The notes under the pieces are model-generated. The model was not told the origin of the DNA and ran no database searches. It saw nothing but the letters and a program-made list of their open reading frames with translations. Shown one piece after another: positions 10,164 to 18,565 of a stretch of 56,428 nucleotides of DNA. Within the stretch, counting starts at the first letter, position 1; every line of letters starts with the position of its first letter. The stretch comes from Sporosarcina obsidiansis. GTDB taxonomy: Bacteria > Bacillota > Bacilli > Bacillales_A > Planococcaceae. The stretch is from positions 12,674 to 69,101 of the forward strand of contig NZ_WHVW01000018.1 in the NCBI RefSeq assembly GCF_009651005.1. Reading direction: 5' to 3'. The position numbers and the translations under genes are program-made.

Positions 10164-11261
10164 CTATTTTCTATCAGATAAAATATTTTTTTCACTGCGT
10201 AAGAAAGTGTTTCTAGTGGCACCCACTCTTGCGATCCGTTCTTCTGCCAAGCGATCTGCAGCCAAATAGGATGGAATACCGTCTCTTTTTGAGATTTCGA
10301 AAATTTTGCCGATTGTCTCATAAATACCTTCCACACGCTTCAACGCACGTTCTTTGTTGTAGCCAATGAGTTCATCCGCTACATTGATGACACCGCCTGA
10401 ATTGATCACATAATCAGGTGCATAAACAATCCCTAGCTCATGTAAACGATCTCCATGCTCTGGATTTTTTAACTGGTTGTTCGCAGATCCCGCGATCACT
10501 TTCACTTGCAGTTGTGGAATCGTTTCATCATTAATAACCGCACCTAACGCACAAGGGGCAAAAATATCTGCTTGCTGTGAATAGATTTCATCCGTTTCGA
10601 CTGCTTTTGCACCGAATGCATCGACAGCGCGTTGTACTGCCTGTTTATTGATATCTGTGACAATCAGATGGGCGCCTTCCTTATGTAAATACTCACATAA
10701 CGTATAGGCTACATTTCCGACACCTTGGACAGCAATGGTTTTCCCCTCCAAAGAATCGTCGCCGAATGCCTCTTTCGCAGCTGCTTTCATTCCTTTGTAA
10801 ATTCCAAGCGCTGTAACCGGAGAAGGATTTCCGGAAGAACCTTTACCTGAAGAGATGCCTGTTACGTAATCCGTCTCTAAATGAATCAAGTCCATATCAA
10901 ATTCCGTTGTCCCCACATCTTCCGCTGTAATATATCGTCCATTCAAACCTTCGATATAGCGACCTAATGCACGGAATAACTCATCATTTTTATCTTTTTT
11001 AGGATCTCCAATAATAACGGTTTTTCCGCCACCTAAATTCAAGCCTGCAGCCGCATTTTTATAGGTCATTCCTTTTGCAAGACGCAGTGCATCCTCAATT
11101 GCAGCTTCTTCACTGTCATACGTCCACATGCGGGCGCCACCAAGAGCAGGTCCAAGTGTCGTATCGTGAATCGCGATAACCGCCTTTAATCCAGATGTTT
11201 TATCGTAGCACAGTACAAGTTGCTCGTAATCATGTTTTTCCATATAAGTAAATAATTCCAT
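10164..11261 (-). CDS. bcd: Leucine (branched-chain amino acid) dehydrogenase
   Basis: This NAD-dependent oxidative deaminase acts on Leu, Val and Ile and supplies the keto acids for the adjacent complex. The catalytic Lys lies in [20 protein letters not shown]. The dinucleotide motif is [14 protein letters not shown]. The 365-residue length is the usual one for leucine dehydrogenase. The ATG is preceded by GGAGG. It is first in the minus-strand catabolic unit, directly behind a sigma-A-type promoter. The ptb and buk genes that flank it in B. subtilis are absent here. Confidence 0.95.
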   Translation of the reverse strand: MELFTYMEKHDYEQLVLCYDKTSGLKAVIAIHDTTLGPALGGARMWTYDSEEAAIEDALRLAKGMTYKNAAAGLNLGGGKTVIIGDPKKDKNDELFRALGRYIEGLNGRYITAEDVGTTEFDMDLIHLETDYVTGISSGKGSSGNPSPVTALGIYKGMKAAAKEAFGDDSLEGKTIAVQGVGNVAYTLCEYLHKEGAHLIVTDINKQAVQRAVDAFGAKAVETDEIYSQQADIFAPCALGAVINDETIPQLQVKVIAGSANNQLKNPEHGDRLHELGIVYAPDYVINSGGVINVADELIGYNKERALKRVEGIYETIGKIFEISKRDGIPSYLAADRLAEERIARVGATRNTFLRSEKNILSDRK

Positions 11262-11304
11262 TAGTACGCCTCCAGGCTATGTATATAGTATTTGTATGTA
11301 ATCA

Positions 11305-11333
11305 ATTTTAGGTTTCTTACAGCAAGAAAGCAA
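11305..11333 (-). promoter_or_regulatory. Sigma-A-type promoter for bcd and the bkd genes
   Basis: On the minus strand, TTGCTT and TAAAAT are separated by exactly 17 bp, about 45 bp upstream of the bcd ATG. I found no sigma-54 element (TGGCAC-N5-TTGCA) such as drives bkd in B. subtilis. Confidence 0.55.
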
Positions 11334-11402
11334 CTTTGACAGATTTCCGTTTTTCTTGTGAAGACCACCTATCTATCTCCATCCTACATGATGGCAGAGT
11401 CC

Positions 11403-11430
11403 TTGACAATCCACCCTTACACGGTAAAAT
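11403..11430 (+). promoter_or_regulatory. Sigma-A promoter of the DUF2627 gene
   Basis: A consensus TTGACA at 11403-11408 and TAAAAT at 11425-11430 are separated by 16 bp. They lie about 25 bp before the start codon. Confidence 0.7.
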
Positions 11431-11454
11431 TAAATAGGTAAGGGGTTGAATGAT

Positions 11455-11697
11455 ATGGCACGTCTTGCTGCGTTTGTTGTTCTCTTGATTCCAGGAATTG
11501 CAGCTGCTTTAGGTATTAAATTAATGCGTGATTCACTATTTGGGCATCTTTTTCAGCCATTTCCGTTCATTTGGATGCAATTTTTAGGTGGTTTTCTTTT
11601 GTTTGCAGCTGGTTTAGGGTTTTTCGCAGGATTTTTGCTGCGACGCGACCGAAGAAGCGGCAGGGCGGCTGATCGATTTAAAAAAGACATGAAATAA
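11455..11697 (+). CDS. DUF2627 (YqzF-like) small membrane protein
   Basis: This is an 80-residue protein with two predicted membrane segments (about residues 4-20 and 38-60) followed by a strongly basic tail (RRDRRSGRAADRFKK). It resembles the DUF2627/YqzF family, which sits in the same place in B. subtilis, beside the glycerophosphodiesterase gene. An in-frame TTG at 11446 touches the AAGGGG ribosome-binding site, so the ATG at 11455, nine bases downstream of it, is the likelier start. Its function is unknown. Confidence 0.75.
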   Translation: MARLAAFVVLLIPGIAAALGIKLMRDSLFGHLFQPFPFIWMQFLGGFLLFAAGLGFFAGFLLRRDRRSGRAADRFKKDMK

Positions 11698-11700
11698 AAG

Positions 11701-11740
11701 GACCAAGGTATTCTCCTACCTTGACCCTTTTATTTTTTTT
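11701..11740. terminator. Convergent terminator between DUF2627 gene and glpQ-like gene
   Basis: The stem CAAGGTA/TACCTTG (11704-11710 and 11717-11723) is followed on the + strand by a T-rich tail to 11740. The minus-strand gene ends inside it, so it may also serve that strand. Confidence 0.65.
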
Positions 11741-12435
11741 TGCACACGCTTAGGGTAGTCAGTGATCCAACCTGTTATTTCAGGAGATTGACTCAAAAAC
11801 GACTCAGAGCCCGTAATACCATATATACGCAACTTCTTTTCACTTTCAATCAAAGGTGTCTGAAAAGGTTCTACCCATAGTCTCTTATGAAAATGAAATG
11901 CATCCACATGATAAGAAGATAGACATTCCCAATCTACTGTTTTTTTTCTTAAAAGCAAAGCTGTTTCCATGCAAGGATCTTCTTGTTTAACCAGCTGCAA
12001 AGATGGATAATCAAAAGATGAAATATGAACATCAGCTAAACAGTCAACGTATTGCAGAATTCGTTGAAAGATAGCGGGTTGTCCGTACACAGTTTCCTTC
12101 AGCTCAATATTTAGTGATAGATCATGTTTCGAACAAAATGTAACGACATCAAATAAAATCGGAATTGTATGCCCAAAAATCAACCGACAGCCCCCTCTCC
12201 CCACTTTGATATGTCGGAGTTCTTCTGCTGTCACTTGATCAATCTGCTGATCGACACCTGCAAGGCGATGCAGGTTATCATCATGTATCACGACTATTTG
12301 ACCGTCACTTGTCTGCTGAACGTCCAACTCGATACCATCAGCGCCTTTTCTGGCAGCCGCTTCAAAAGCACTCATCGTGTTTTCAAAATGTGTACCAGAT
12401 GCTCCACGATGTGCAAATACTTGACTATCAGACAT
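11716..12435 (-). CDS. Glycerophosphodiester phosphodiesterase (YqiK-like)
   Basis: This GDPD-family TIM barrel hydrolyses glycerophosphodiesters to glycerol-3-phosphate and an alcohol. It shows the diagnostic HRGASGTHFENTMSAF at residues 9-24, with catalytic His and metal-binding Glu, then GIELDVQ and VVIHDD. The 239 residues have no signal peptide, so it is probably cytoplasmic. It overlaps the upstream DUF342 gene by 8 bp. Confidence 0.9.
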   Translation of the reverse strand: MSDSQVFAHRGASGTHFENTMSAFEAAARKGADGIELDVQQTSDGQIVVIHDDNLHRLAGVDQQIDQVTAEELRHIKVGRGGCRLIFGHTIPILFDVVTFCSKHDLSLNIELKETVYGQPAIFQRILQYVDCLADVHISSFDYPSLQLVKQEDPCMETALLLRKKTVDWECLSSYHVDAFHFHKRLWVEPFQTPLIESEKKLRIYGITGSESFLSQSPEITGWITDYPKRVQKKIKGSR

Positions 12436-13990
12436 TCAATACGCCTTCACTTGTTAGTTCAAAAACACCTTTTGATACACGATTCAACATGCTGGACATC
12501 CTTCCAATTTGAATTGTTACTCCAGGGTATGCTTCTTTCGTTATCTCTATTTTTGGTGTAGTAGCAGTTTGTACGAGTAGCAGCTTTGTTTTAATCGTTT
12601 GATCCAGCGCCATGATTTGTTGCTGCTTTGCTCGCATGGTCATTTCCATTTTCTCAAATAGTTCGAGTTGTTCAGGAGATAAATTGTGTTTAGCTTCCCC
12701 CATTTTAAACAAGGTCAGCTCAATTTTCTTCAATTCTTCATGCTCATTTTTCAATTGCTCGGCTAGGCGTTGGATTTCCTCCAACTCCATTTCTTTATTA
12801 ACACCTTTTACAATGAGCTTTGTCATTCTTTCATGCGTATTCCCAGCAAACGCACATTCAATAGAAAACAGCGCTTCCGTAATGCCACCAATCACTTTTC
12901 CTTTATGCGTATCAAAACTAATATAATCCCCATAGATTTCAGAGCCCAGTGAATACAGGCCGATGTTCACACGCTTGCCGTAAACTTTACAATTATTAGC
13001 ATGCTTTACAAACACATTATGTTTCGCTTCTATAACGGTTTCACCAGCACCGAAAACTCCACCCTTAATATAAACATCCCCTTCTTCGGAACAGACCTCT
13101 TTTGCATTCGTAATACCATCTTTCCCCTCAATGGAAATATCGCCTGTAGCATTTACAGAGAAGCCCGCTAAAACGCTTCCATAAATTCGTACGGCCCCGT
13201 CAAATGTAATAGATCCGGTCTTCGGTCCGACATCGTCGGGAATGATAAGCTGCTTGCCCACACCAATCACACCATGATTTTGTTCTAGCGCTCCACCGTG
13301 AAGTGCACGAAGGATTATTTTTCCATCCTCCTCAAATTCCCCTACCGATTTACGATCATACATCAGTTTTGCATCTTCACCTTTTTTAGGAGCAATAACT
13401 TCCCCAAAAATGTCGCATCCAGCTATTCCTTCTTTCGCAGGCACTTTCTCACCAAGCCAATCTCCCTTTGCAATAGATGTAACAAAATTTAAATCATAAT
13501 GATCTACTGAGCCATCTTCCTTAAGAATAGGTTTTCGGTCAGGCATTTCGATATAAACGATACTGGCATCGTCACCTTTTACTGGTTCTCTACCGACAGA
13601 GACCGTCAGCGGCTGACCAGGAGTAATCGTCATTTGATGAAGCTGCTCTTTGTCATATACAACATCTTTTTGTTCCAAAAGCTCCTCTGCCTGCTCCCAA
13701 AAAATTTCTTTATTGGCCATGAATTCTTCTATAGTTGCATGAATATACAGCTCTGCTTTCATTTTATTAGGAGATATATATAATTCTAACGGAGGTGCAT
13801 AGGTACCAATTTCATGCTCGCCTTCATTTTTCAATGCATGTAATAAATCTTTAAATGAATGTAATTTTAGTCGAGGTAAATTAGTAGTTAGCGCATCAAA
13901 AGACTTCATAGGAAAGCCTTCTTTTTTAGTTTTCATAATGACTTTATTATTATCTTCTAAAAGGATAAAATGTTCGTTTTCTATTAACAC
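12428..13990 (-). CDS. DUF342/FapA-family protein (polymer-forming beta-helix)
   Basis: This protein of about 520 residues has the FapA/DUF342 layout. A variable N-terminal region is followed by the GDWLGEKVPAKEGIAGCDIFGE segment and then a right-handed beta-helix repeat region (about 230-380, rich in Gly/Val turns). A long charged helix predicted to be coiled coil (about 390-470) comes next. FapA-type proteins in other bacteria are linked to flagellar or surface assembly, but no such partner is here and its role is unknown. A GTG at 13990, six bases after AGGGGGG, is preferred to the TTG one codon upstream. Confidence 0.75.
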   Translation of the reverse strand: MLIENEHFILLEDNNKVIMKTKKEGFPMKSFDALTTNLPRLKLHSFKDLLHALKNEGEHEIGTYAPPLELYISPNKMKAELYIHATIEEFMANKEIFWEQAEELLEQKDVVYDKEQLHQMTITPGQPLTVSVGREPVKGDDASIVYIEMPDRKPILKEDGSVDHYDLNFVTSIAKGDWLGEKVPAKEGIAGCDIFGEVIAPKKGEDAKLMYDRKSVGEFEEDGKIILRALHGGALEQNHGVIGVGKQLIIPDDVGPKTGSITFDGAVRIYGSVLAGFSVNATGDISIEGKDGITNAKEVCSEEGDVYIKGGVFGAGETVIEAKHNVFVKHANNCKVYGKRVNIGLYSLGSEIYGDYISFDTHKGKVIGGITEALFSIECAFAGNTHERMTKLIVKGVNKEMELEEIQRLAEQLKNEHEELKKIELTLFKMGEAKHNLSPEQLELFEKMEMTMRAKQQQIMALDQTIKTKLLLVQTATTPKIEITKEAYPGVTIQIGRMSSMLNRVSKGVFELTSEGVLNV

Positions 13991-14164
13991 CAAGATCCCC
14001 CCTCTTTTACTTTCTAGTATAAAAGATTAACAGCTAAGGGGTGTAGTTCTTTGGGTTTAAATAGTGACTAAATAAGCATTTCATCTCATTTATCACAATT
14101 TACCTTCACGAAATATTCAGAATGTGACTAATCACCTATTATTAGGTCTTTATATTCTCTTTAG

Positions 14165-14959
14165 TTAGCTCACCATATGCTCTAGACGGATTTTGTCTGC
14201 AATCATCGCGATGAACTCACTATTAGTCGGCTTACTTTTCAAGTGATGCACCGTATAACCGAAAGTTTTTGAAATCAAGTCATAATTCCCTCTATTCCAT
14301 GCAACTTCGATGGCATGTCGAATCGCTCGCTCGACTCGTGATGGCGTAGTATTATACTTTTTAGCAATATCAGGATACAGAATTTTAGTAACTGATCCAA
14401 GTAGTTCTACATCTGTGTAAACCATTTGGATTGCTTCTCGCAAAAATGCATAACCTTTAATATGGGCTGGGACACCAATTTCTTTAATCATAGACGTAAT
14501 CGCTGTATCCAGTACCTTTTGACTGACTACACCAGTTGTCTGAGCGGCCTCCTGAGTAATAAACGTTTGTGTGTTCGTCTTTGGTTTACCTGCAATTTTA
14601 AGGATTTGACCGATCAACCTGTCGAATTCAAAAGGCTTCAGCATGAAATAGGATGCACCTAATCCCGCAGCTTGGGACATAACATTTTCTTGTCCAAAAG
14701 CAGTTAGCATCATAATTTGCATGTTCCCCATTTTATTTGTTTCATGTAGCGTTTCCAGAACCCCAATACCATCTAAATGCGGCATGATAATGTCTAACAA
14801 CAAAATATCTGGACGCTCTTGATCCAACATAGATAAGCAAATTTGTCCATTGTTCGCCGTCCAAATGACTTCTATTTGCGCATGCTTTTCAAAATAAGAC
14901 ACCATTGTTTTTACAAGTTCCTTATTGTCATCTACAATTGCGATTTTTACGTTTTCCAT
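14165..14959 (-). CDS. spo0A: Stage 0 sporulation master regulator Spo0A
   Basis: This is the response regulator that commits cells to sporulation. The receiver domain has the acidic pocket Asp10-Asp11 and phospho-acceptor Asp56 ([12 protein letters not shown]), with the conserved Lys in LKPFEF. The C-terminal DNA-binding domain contains [20 protein letters not shown] and ends HMVS. The 264 residues match the family when translation begins at the ATG at 14959, seven bases after AGGGGGA. Upstream in-frame Met codons are discounted. Lying after spoIVB is the conserved order, but a strong terminator separates the two genes, so spo0A relies on its own promoter region. Confidence 0.97.
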   Translation of the reverse strand: MENVKIAIVDDNKELVKTMVSYFEKHAQIEVIWTANNGQICLSMLDQERPDILLLDIIMPHLDGIGVLETLHETNKMGNMQIMMLTAFGQENVMSQAAGLGASYFMLKPFEFDRLIGQILKIAGKPKTNTQTFITQEAAQTTGVVSQKVLDTAITSMIKEIGVPAHIKGYAFLREAIQMVYTDVELLGSVTKILYPDIAKKYNTTPSRVERAIRHAIEVAWNRGNYDLISKTFGYTVHHLKSKPTNSEFIAMIADKIRLEHMVS

Positions 14960-15105
14960 TGCCCATTCCCCCTGATATAATATCGCCATCAAAATTTCTA
15001 CCTTGCGGTAAATGTCTCCTATTATCGTAAGTGAAAATTTTGGTATTTTCTAGTTTTACTTATAAGTTTATTCAAAATGATACTTCAGTACGATGGATTC
15101 TATGT

Positions 15106-15114
15106 ATTTCGACG
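15106..15114 (-). promoter_or_regulatory. 0A-box-like site at the spo0A promoter
   Basis: The minus strand reads CGTCGAAAT, matching the Spo0A box TGTCGAA at six of seven positions. It sits immediately downstream of the candidate -10. A second site, TATCGAA (15182-15188), also has six of seven matches. Confidence 0.4.
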
Positions 15115-15116
15115 TT

Positions 15117-15145
15117 ATTCTATTTTATTTTTGCAGTTCAAGCAA
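15117..15145 (-). promoter_or_regulatory. Candidate vegetative (sigma-A) promoter of spo0A
   Basis: On the minus strand, TTGCTT and TAGAAT are spaced by 17 bp. This would leave a leader of about 150 nt. It resembles the position of Pv in B. subtilis, just ahead of a Spo0A box. A weak sigma-H-like pair (ATAGGAGAC and GTAGAAATT, 12 bp apart) nearer the gene could be Ps but departs from GAAT. Confidence 0.45.
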
Positions 15146-15190
15146 TTGAAATAAATGAGGATAAAAAATCATGCACAATTTTTCGATAAG

Positions 15191-15232
15191 AAAAACAAGT
15201 GACAAAAACCATTTGGTTTTCGTCACTTGTTT
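15191..15232 (-). terminator. Terminator between spoIVB and spo0A
   Basis: Arms of 19 bases (15193-15211 and 15214-15232) pair with a single mismatch. A U-rich tail follows on the minus strand. It lies just after the spoIVB stop. Confidence 0.85.
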
Positions 15233-15244
15233 ACTTTCCTTTTC

Positions 15245-16201
15245 CTACTTTTCGTTTGTCCTCATTGTTTTAAGAAATAAAGCGGCCCCTTTTTCTGGCT
15301 CATCCACAAACATATGAGTAATCGCGCCAACAAACTTTCCATTCTGGATCACAGGACTTCCGCTCATGCCTTGTAATATGCCCCCAGTTTTCTTAAGCAA
15401 CTTTTGGTCGGTCAATAGGATTTGGAATTGATCTTCTTCTATCTTCGTGATTTGGATAGTGAACTTTTCTACAGTGGAGCCTTGGACAGTAGTGAAAATT
15501 TCAGCAGGTCCCACAGTTAGCTCAGTAGGTTGCATAATTTCCAGTGGTTCTGCCAATACTTTACTATAGGCGTTTTTCCAACTGCCAAAAATTCCATAAA
15601 TACCATTGATCCGAATGTTACCAAGTAAATTTTCTGGATCAACAATGGAGGAAATTTTATAACCCGGAAATCCTGGAGAACTTTTCTTTATTTGGTTGAT
15701 TTCCGATAAATAAATGGCACCCTTTTCAAAAGAAGGAGGCGTCTGCAACGTACTGTCTATAATTTGATGACCGAGAGCTCCGTACGTGCCCGTTTTCGGA
15801 TCGACATACGTTAACGTACCTGTACCTTCCGTTCGGTCTTTCAAAAAGGGCGTGACCCGCTTAATGAATTGAATATCTGCTTGCAATGTTTTTTTCTCTC
15901 CATTACGGACAATGCCCAGCTTCATCGTAGCGGAGTCATTTTTTTGCAATGACCGTTCAAAATGGACGAGTTGCTTCGTTTCCGTCCCATTCAGTTCTTG
16001 AATGATATCCCCTTTTTTTAGCCATTGATCTTGACCAACCAAAATATCACTTGTTACATAAATCCCTTTCAAATCCATCTGTATCCCAATAGAATGACCC
16101 ATTGGGATAAGGGATTCTTCTTCGGCATAAGATATTACAGGCAGCATGTAGAGCATCAACAGGAGTACAAAAAATGTCTTAAGTGATTTATTCCATCCCA
16201 T
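15245..16201 (-). CDS. spoIVB: SpoIVB serine peptidase (S55), sigma-K checkpoint signal
   Basis: This forespore-made protease is secreted across the inner forespore membrane and triggers pro-sigma-K processing. It starts with a signal/anchor segment (residues 5-25). A PDZ domain follows (about 35-105), then the S55 peptidase domain with catalytic His in GALGHQIIDS, Asp in LLTDQKLLKK and Ser280 in QGMSGSP. At 318 residues it is about 100 shorter than B. subtilis SpoIVB; the missing part is the region before the PDZ domain. A hairpin sits directly against its ribosome-binding site. I found no clear sigma-G promoter. Confidence 0.93.
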   Translation of the reverse strand: MGWNKSLKTFFVLLLMLYMLPVISYAEEESLIPMGHSIGIQMDLKGIYVTSDILVGQDQWLKKGDIIQELNGTETKQLVHFERSLQKNDSATMKLGIVRNGEKKTLQADIQFIKRVTPFLKDRTEGTGTLTYVDPKTGTYGALGHQIIDSTLQTPPSFEKGAIYLSEINQIKKSSPGFPGYKISSIVDPENLLGNIRINGIYGIFGSWKNAYSKVLAEPLEIMQPTELTVGPAEIFTTVQGSTVEKFTIQITKIEEDQFQILLTDQKLLKKTGGILQGMSGSPVIQNGKFVGAITHMFVDEPEKGAALFLKTMRTNEK

Positions 16202-16212
16202 GATTCACCTCC

Positions 16213-16248
16213 TCAACGAAAGATACCTTTGGTATGTCCGTTCGTTGA
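16213..16248 (-). other. Hairpin abutting the spoIVB ribosome-binding site
   Basis: Eight-base arms TCAACGAA/TTCGTTGA (16213-16220 and 16241-16248) enclose a second stem ATACC-TTT-GGTAT (16223-16235). No U-tract follows. The GGAGGTG of spoIVB starts directly after the structure, so it could influence translation or message stability. Confidence 0.6.
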
Positions 16249-16316
16249 GAAAGTATGAAAGGGTAAAATAAACAGTGCTTCTTGATGAATACAATAATCG
16301 AAATCACTGTCTTCAT

Positions 16317-18017
16317 TTATTTGCGAAAAGCCTGTTTTCTTTGATTGGCCAACAACAATAATTCCTCAGCATGCTGAAGAGTTAATGGCGTAATCTCAGC
16401 GCCAGACAGCATACGAGACAATTCTTCCGTACGTTCCATTTTTACTACGTTATGAATGGCAGTAGTCGTGCGACCATCATGAATTTCTTTTTTAATCAAA
16501 TAATGTTGGTCTGCCATCGCAGCCACTTGAGGTAAATGTGAAATACAAAGAACCTGTGAATGACTGGCAATCATTGCAATCTTTTCCGCAATGGATTGTG
16601 CCACTCTTCCGCTAACACCTGTATCCACTTCATCAAAAATAATGGACGTTACGCCCTGATGTTGGGAAAAAATTGTTTTCAATGCCAACATCATTCGCGA
16701 TAATTCACCACCAGACGCCACTTTCACTAATGGCTTTAACGGCTCACCTACATTTGTTGAGATCATAAAAATCACCTCATCAAAACCATTTGCATCAAAA
16801 TGATTTGGCTCTTTCCGAGTGATCTGCACCTTAACCGTAGCTTTTTCCATATATAATTGTTTCAGTTGTTCCAGTATTCCTTCTTCTAAGCGAAGAGCTG
16901 CTTTCTTTCTAATAATCGACAATTCATTTGCTTCAATTTCCAGATCTTTTAGGTATTGTGCTAACAATTCCTTGTTTTGATGCAATCTTTCGTCACGGTT
17001 CACCAATTGATCTAGTGCATCGGCAATCTTTTCTCGATACAATAAAATATCTTCTAACGATTTTCCGTATTTCCGCTTCAAATTTAGAAACAACGCTAAG
17101 CGTTCTTCGACAAAATTTAAACGATCTGGCTGATATTCCATACTATCGATCAGACGTTTCAGATCATGTGAAACATCTTGTAAGGAATAAAACGAAGAAT
17201 TTACAGTCTCTGATAGTGGCAACAACTCCGTATCAATGGATGCCGCTTCCTCTAGATCAGTCATCGCATTGCCGACCCAATCCAAACCATGGGATTCTGT
17301 AGCAATGGCCTCATAGGAAGAATTTAATCGATCAAAAAGTCGATGAAAATGCTGAAGCTTCACCCGTTCGGCTTCTAATTCCTCTTCTTCTCCAATGACT
17401 AAATTCGCTGCATCAATCTCTTCCAATTGAAATGAATACAAATCAATTTTCTGGGCAATTTGCTGTTCATCCTGCGTCTTTGTAGCGATGAGCTGTTGTA
17501 GATTTTTGTACTTGTCATACATTTCGGTGTATGTACTCAGCGCTCGCTCAATGGGTTCACCTATATAAAAATCAAGCAAATGAATATGACGTCTCTCATT
17601 CATCAGTTCTTGATTCTCATGCTGTCCATGAATATCGATAAGTAAAGAACCAATTTCACGCAAAATCGCAATCGTTACTAACTTGCCATTCACTCGACAC
17701 ACTGATTTACCACTTGTATTCAAATCTCTGCGTAAAATAACGACGCCTTCCTCAGCCTCAATACCAAATTCAGATAATTTTTCCGTGATAAAAGGCTCGT
17801 CGGCGTCTAACATGAACATACCTTGAAGTTCAGCTTTTGTCGCACCATGTCGGATAAACTCCTGTGAACCTCTTCCGCCTGCCAATAATTGCACAGCATC
17901 GATAATGATCGATTTCCCTGCACCGGTTTCACCTGTCAATACGGTCAAGCCTTCTTCAAACGTGATTTCAAGTTGTTCTATTATGGCAAAGTTTTTGATT
18001 GAAAGTTCGCTTAACAA
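16317..18017 (-). CDS. recN: DNA repair protein RecN (SMC-like)
   Basis: This SMC-family ATPase acts early at double-strand breaks. It has an N-terminal Walker A GETGAGKS (residues 29-36), a long coiled coil about 150-370, and a C-terminal ABC signature SGGELSRMMLAL with Walker B IIFDEVDTGVSG. Translation probably starts at the TTG at 18017, eight bases after GAGGTGA, giving MLSELSIKNFAI, which matches the usual N-terminus. A GTG four codons upstream is the alternative. It is 17 bp downstream of argR, in the conserved argR-recN-spoIVB order. Confidence 0.95.
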   Translation of the reverse strand: MLSELSIKNFAIIEQLEITFEEGLTVLTGETGAGKSIIIDAVQLLAGGRGSQEFIRHGATKAELQGMFMLDADEPFITEKLSEFGIEAEEGVVILRRDLNTSGKSVCRVNGKLVTIAILREIGSLLIDIHGQHENQELMNERRHIHLLDFYIGEPIERALSTYTEMYDKYKNLQQLIATKTQDEQQIAQKIDLYSFQLEEIDAANLVIGEEEELEAERVKLQHFHRLFDRLNSSYEAIATESHGLDWVGNAMTDLEEAASIDTELLPLSETVNSSFYSLQDVSHDLKRLIDSMEYQPDRLNFVEERLALFLNLKRKYGKSLEDILLYREKIADALDQLVNRDERLHQNKELLAQYLKDLEIEANELSIIRKKAALRLEEGILEQLKQLYMEKATVKVQITRKEPNHFDANGFDEVIFMISTNVGEPLKPLVKVASGGELSRMMLALKTIFSQHQGVTSIIFDEVDTGVSGRVAQSIAEKIAMIASHSQVLCISHLPQVAAMADQHYLIKKEIHDGRTTTAIHNVVKMERTEELSRMLSGAEITPLTLQHAEELLLLANQRKQAFRK

Positions 18018-18034
18018 AGAGCTACTCACCTCAC

Positions 18035-18484
18035 TTATAGCATAGATAATAATTTATCTTTCACATAATCTGTCATGGATTCTTCACGGCAAATAATTAG
18101 ACATGTATCATCACCACAAATTGTTCCTAACATTTCGTCCCAATCCAAATTGTCAATCAACGAGCCCACCGCTTGTGCGTTACCTGGAAGAGTTTTTAAT
18201 GTAATAAAATGGCTAGCACTGTCAATCCCAACAAATGCGTCTTCTAGCATTCTTTTTAATTTCTCTTCCGTATTATATCGATGCACGGGAGGAAGGCTGT
18301 ATTTGTAATTACCCGTTGGTGAAGGGACTTTGATGAGATGAAGCTCTTTAATATCTCTTGAAACAGTAGCTTGTGTCACATCCACTCCTGCACGTTTTAA
18401 GCTATCAACTAATTGATCCTGTGTTTCGATTTCGTGATTCGTTATAATGTCTCTGATACGAATGTGCCGTTGTCCTTTGTTCAA
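18035..18484 (-). CDS. argR: Arginine repressor ArgR/AhrC
   Basis: This hexameric regulator represses arginine synthesis and activates its catabolism when arginine is bound. The N-terminal winged helix contains [13 protein letters not shown]. The C-terminal oligomerisation and arginine-binding domain contains [14 protein letters not shown]. It has 149 residues. It starts at TTG, ten bases after GGAG. It is read from a promoter overlapping the tlyA terminator and probably cotranscribed with recN. Confidence 0.95.
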   Translation of the reverse strand: MNKGQRHIRIRDIITNHEIETQDQLVDSLKRAGVDVTQATVSRDIKELHLIKVPSPTGNYKYSLPPVHRYNTEEKLKRMLEDAFVGIDSASHFITLKTLPGNAQAVGSLIDNLDWDEMLGTICGDDTCLIICREESMTDYVKDKLLSML

Positions 18485-18523
18485 TTTTCATTCACTCCGA
18501 TTCTCTTGAGTACCTAAGGTAAA

Positions 18524-18552
18524 ATTATACATAGCATCTAAAAAACGCGCAA
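18524..18552 (-). promoter_or_regulatory. Sigma-A promoter of argR-recN
   Basis: TTGCGC and a perfect TATAAT on the minus strand are spaced 17 bp. The -35 lies inside the stem of the tlyA terminator. Confidence 0.6.
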
Positions 18553-18565
18553 CTAACTGCGCGTT
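18541..18565 (-). terminator. Terminator after tlyA
   Basis: A GC-rich stem AACGCGCA/TGCGCGTT (18544-18551 and 18558-18565) is followed by a run of U on the minus strand. It overlaps the tlyA stop codon. Confidence 0.8.

Noticed and set aside
11262..11445. Sigma-54/BkdR promoter before bcd
   Set aside because: No TGGCAC-N5-TTGCA-type element was found; a sigma-A-type promoter is present instead.
14100..14160. Terminator after spo0A
   Set aside because: The palindrome ACCTA-TTAT-TAGGT has only a 5-bp A/U-rich stem and no U-tract, so I did not annotate it.
16202..16316. Sigma-G promoter for spoIVB
   Set aside because: A CATACTT-like -10 occurs, but no matching -35 is found at the required spacing.
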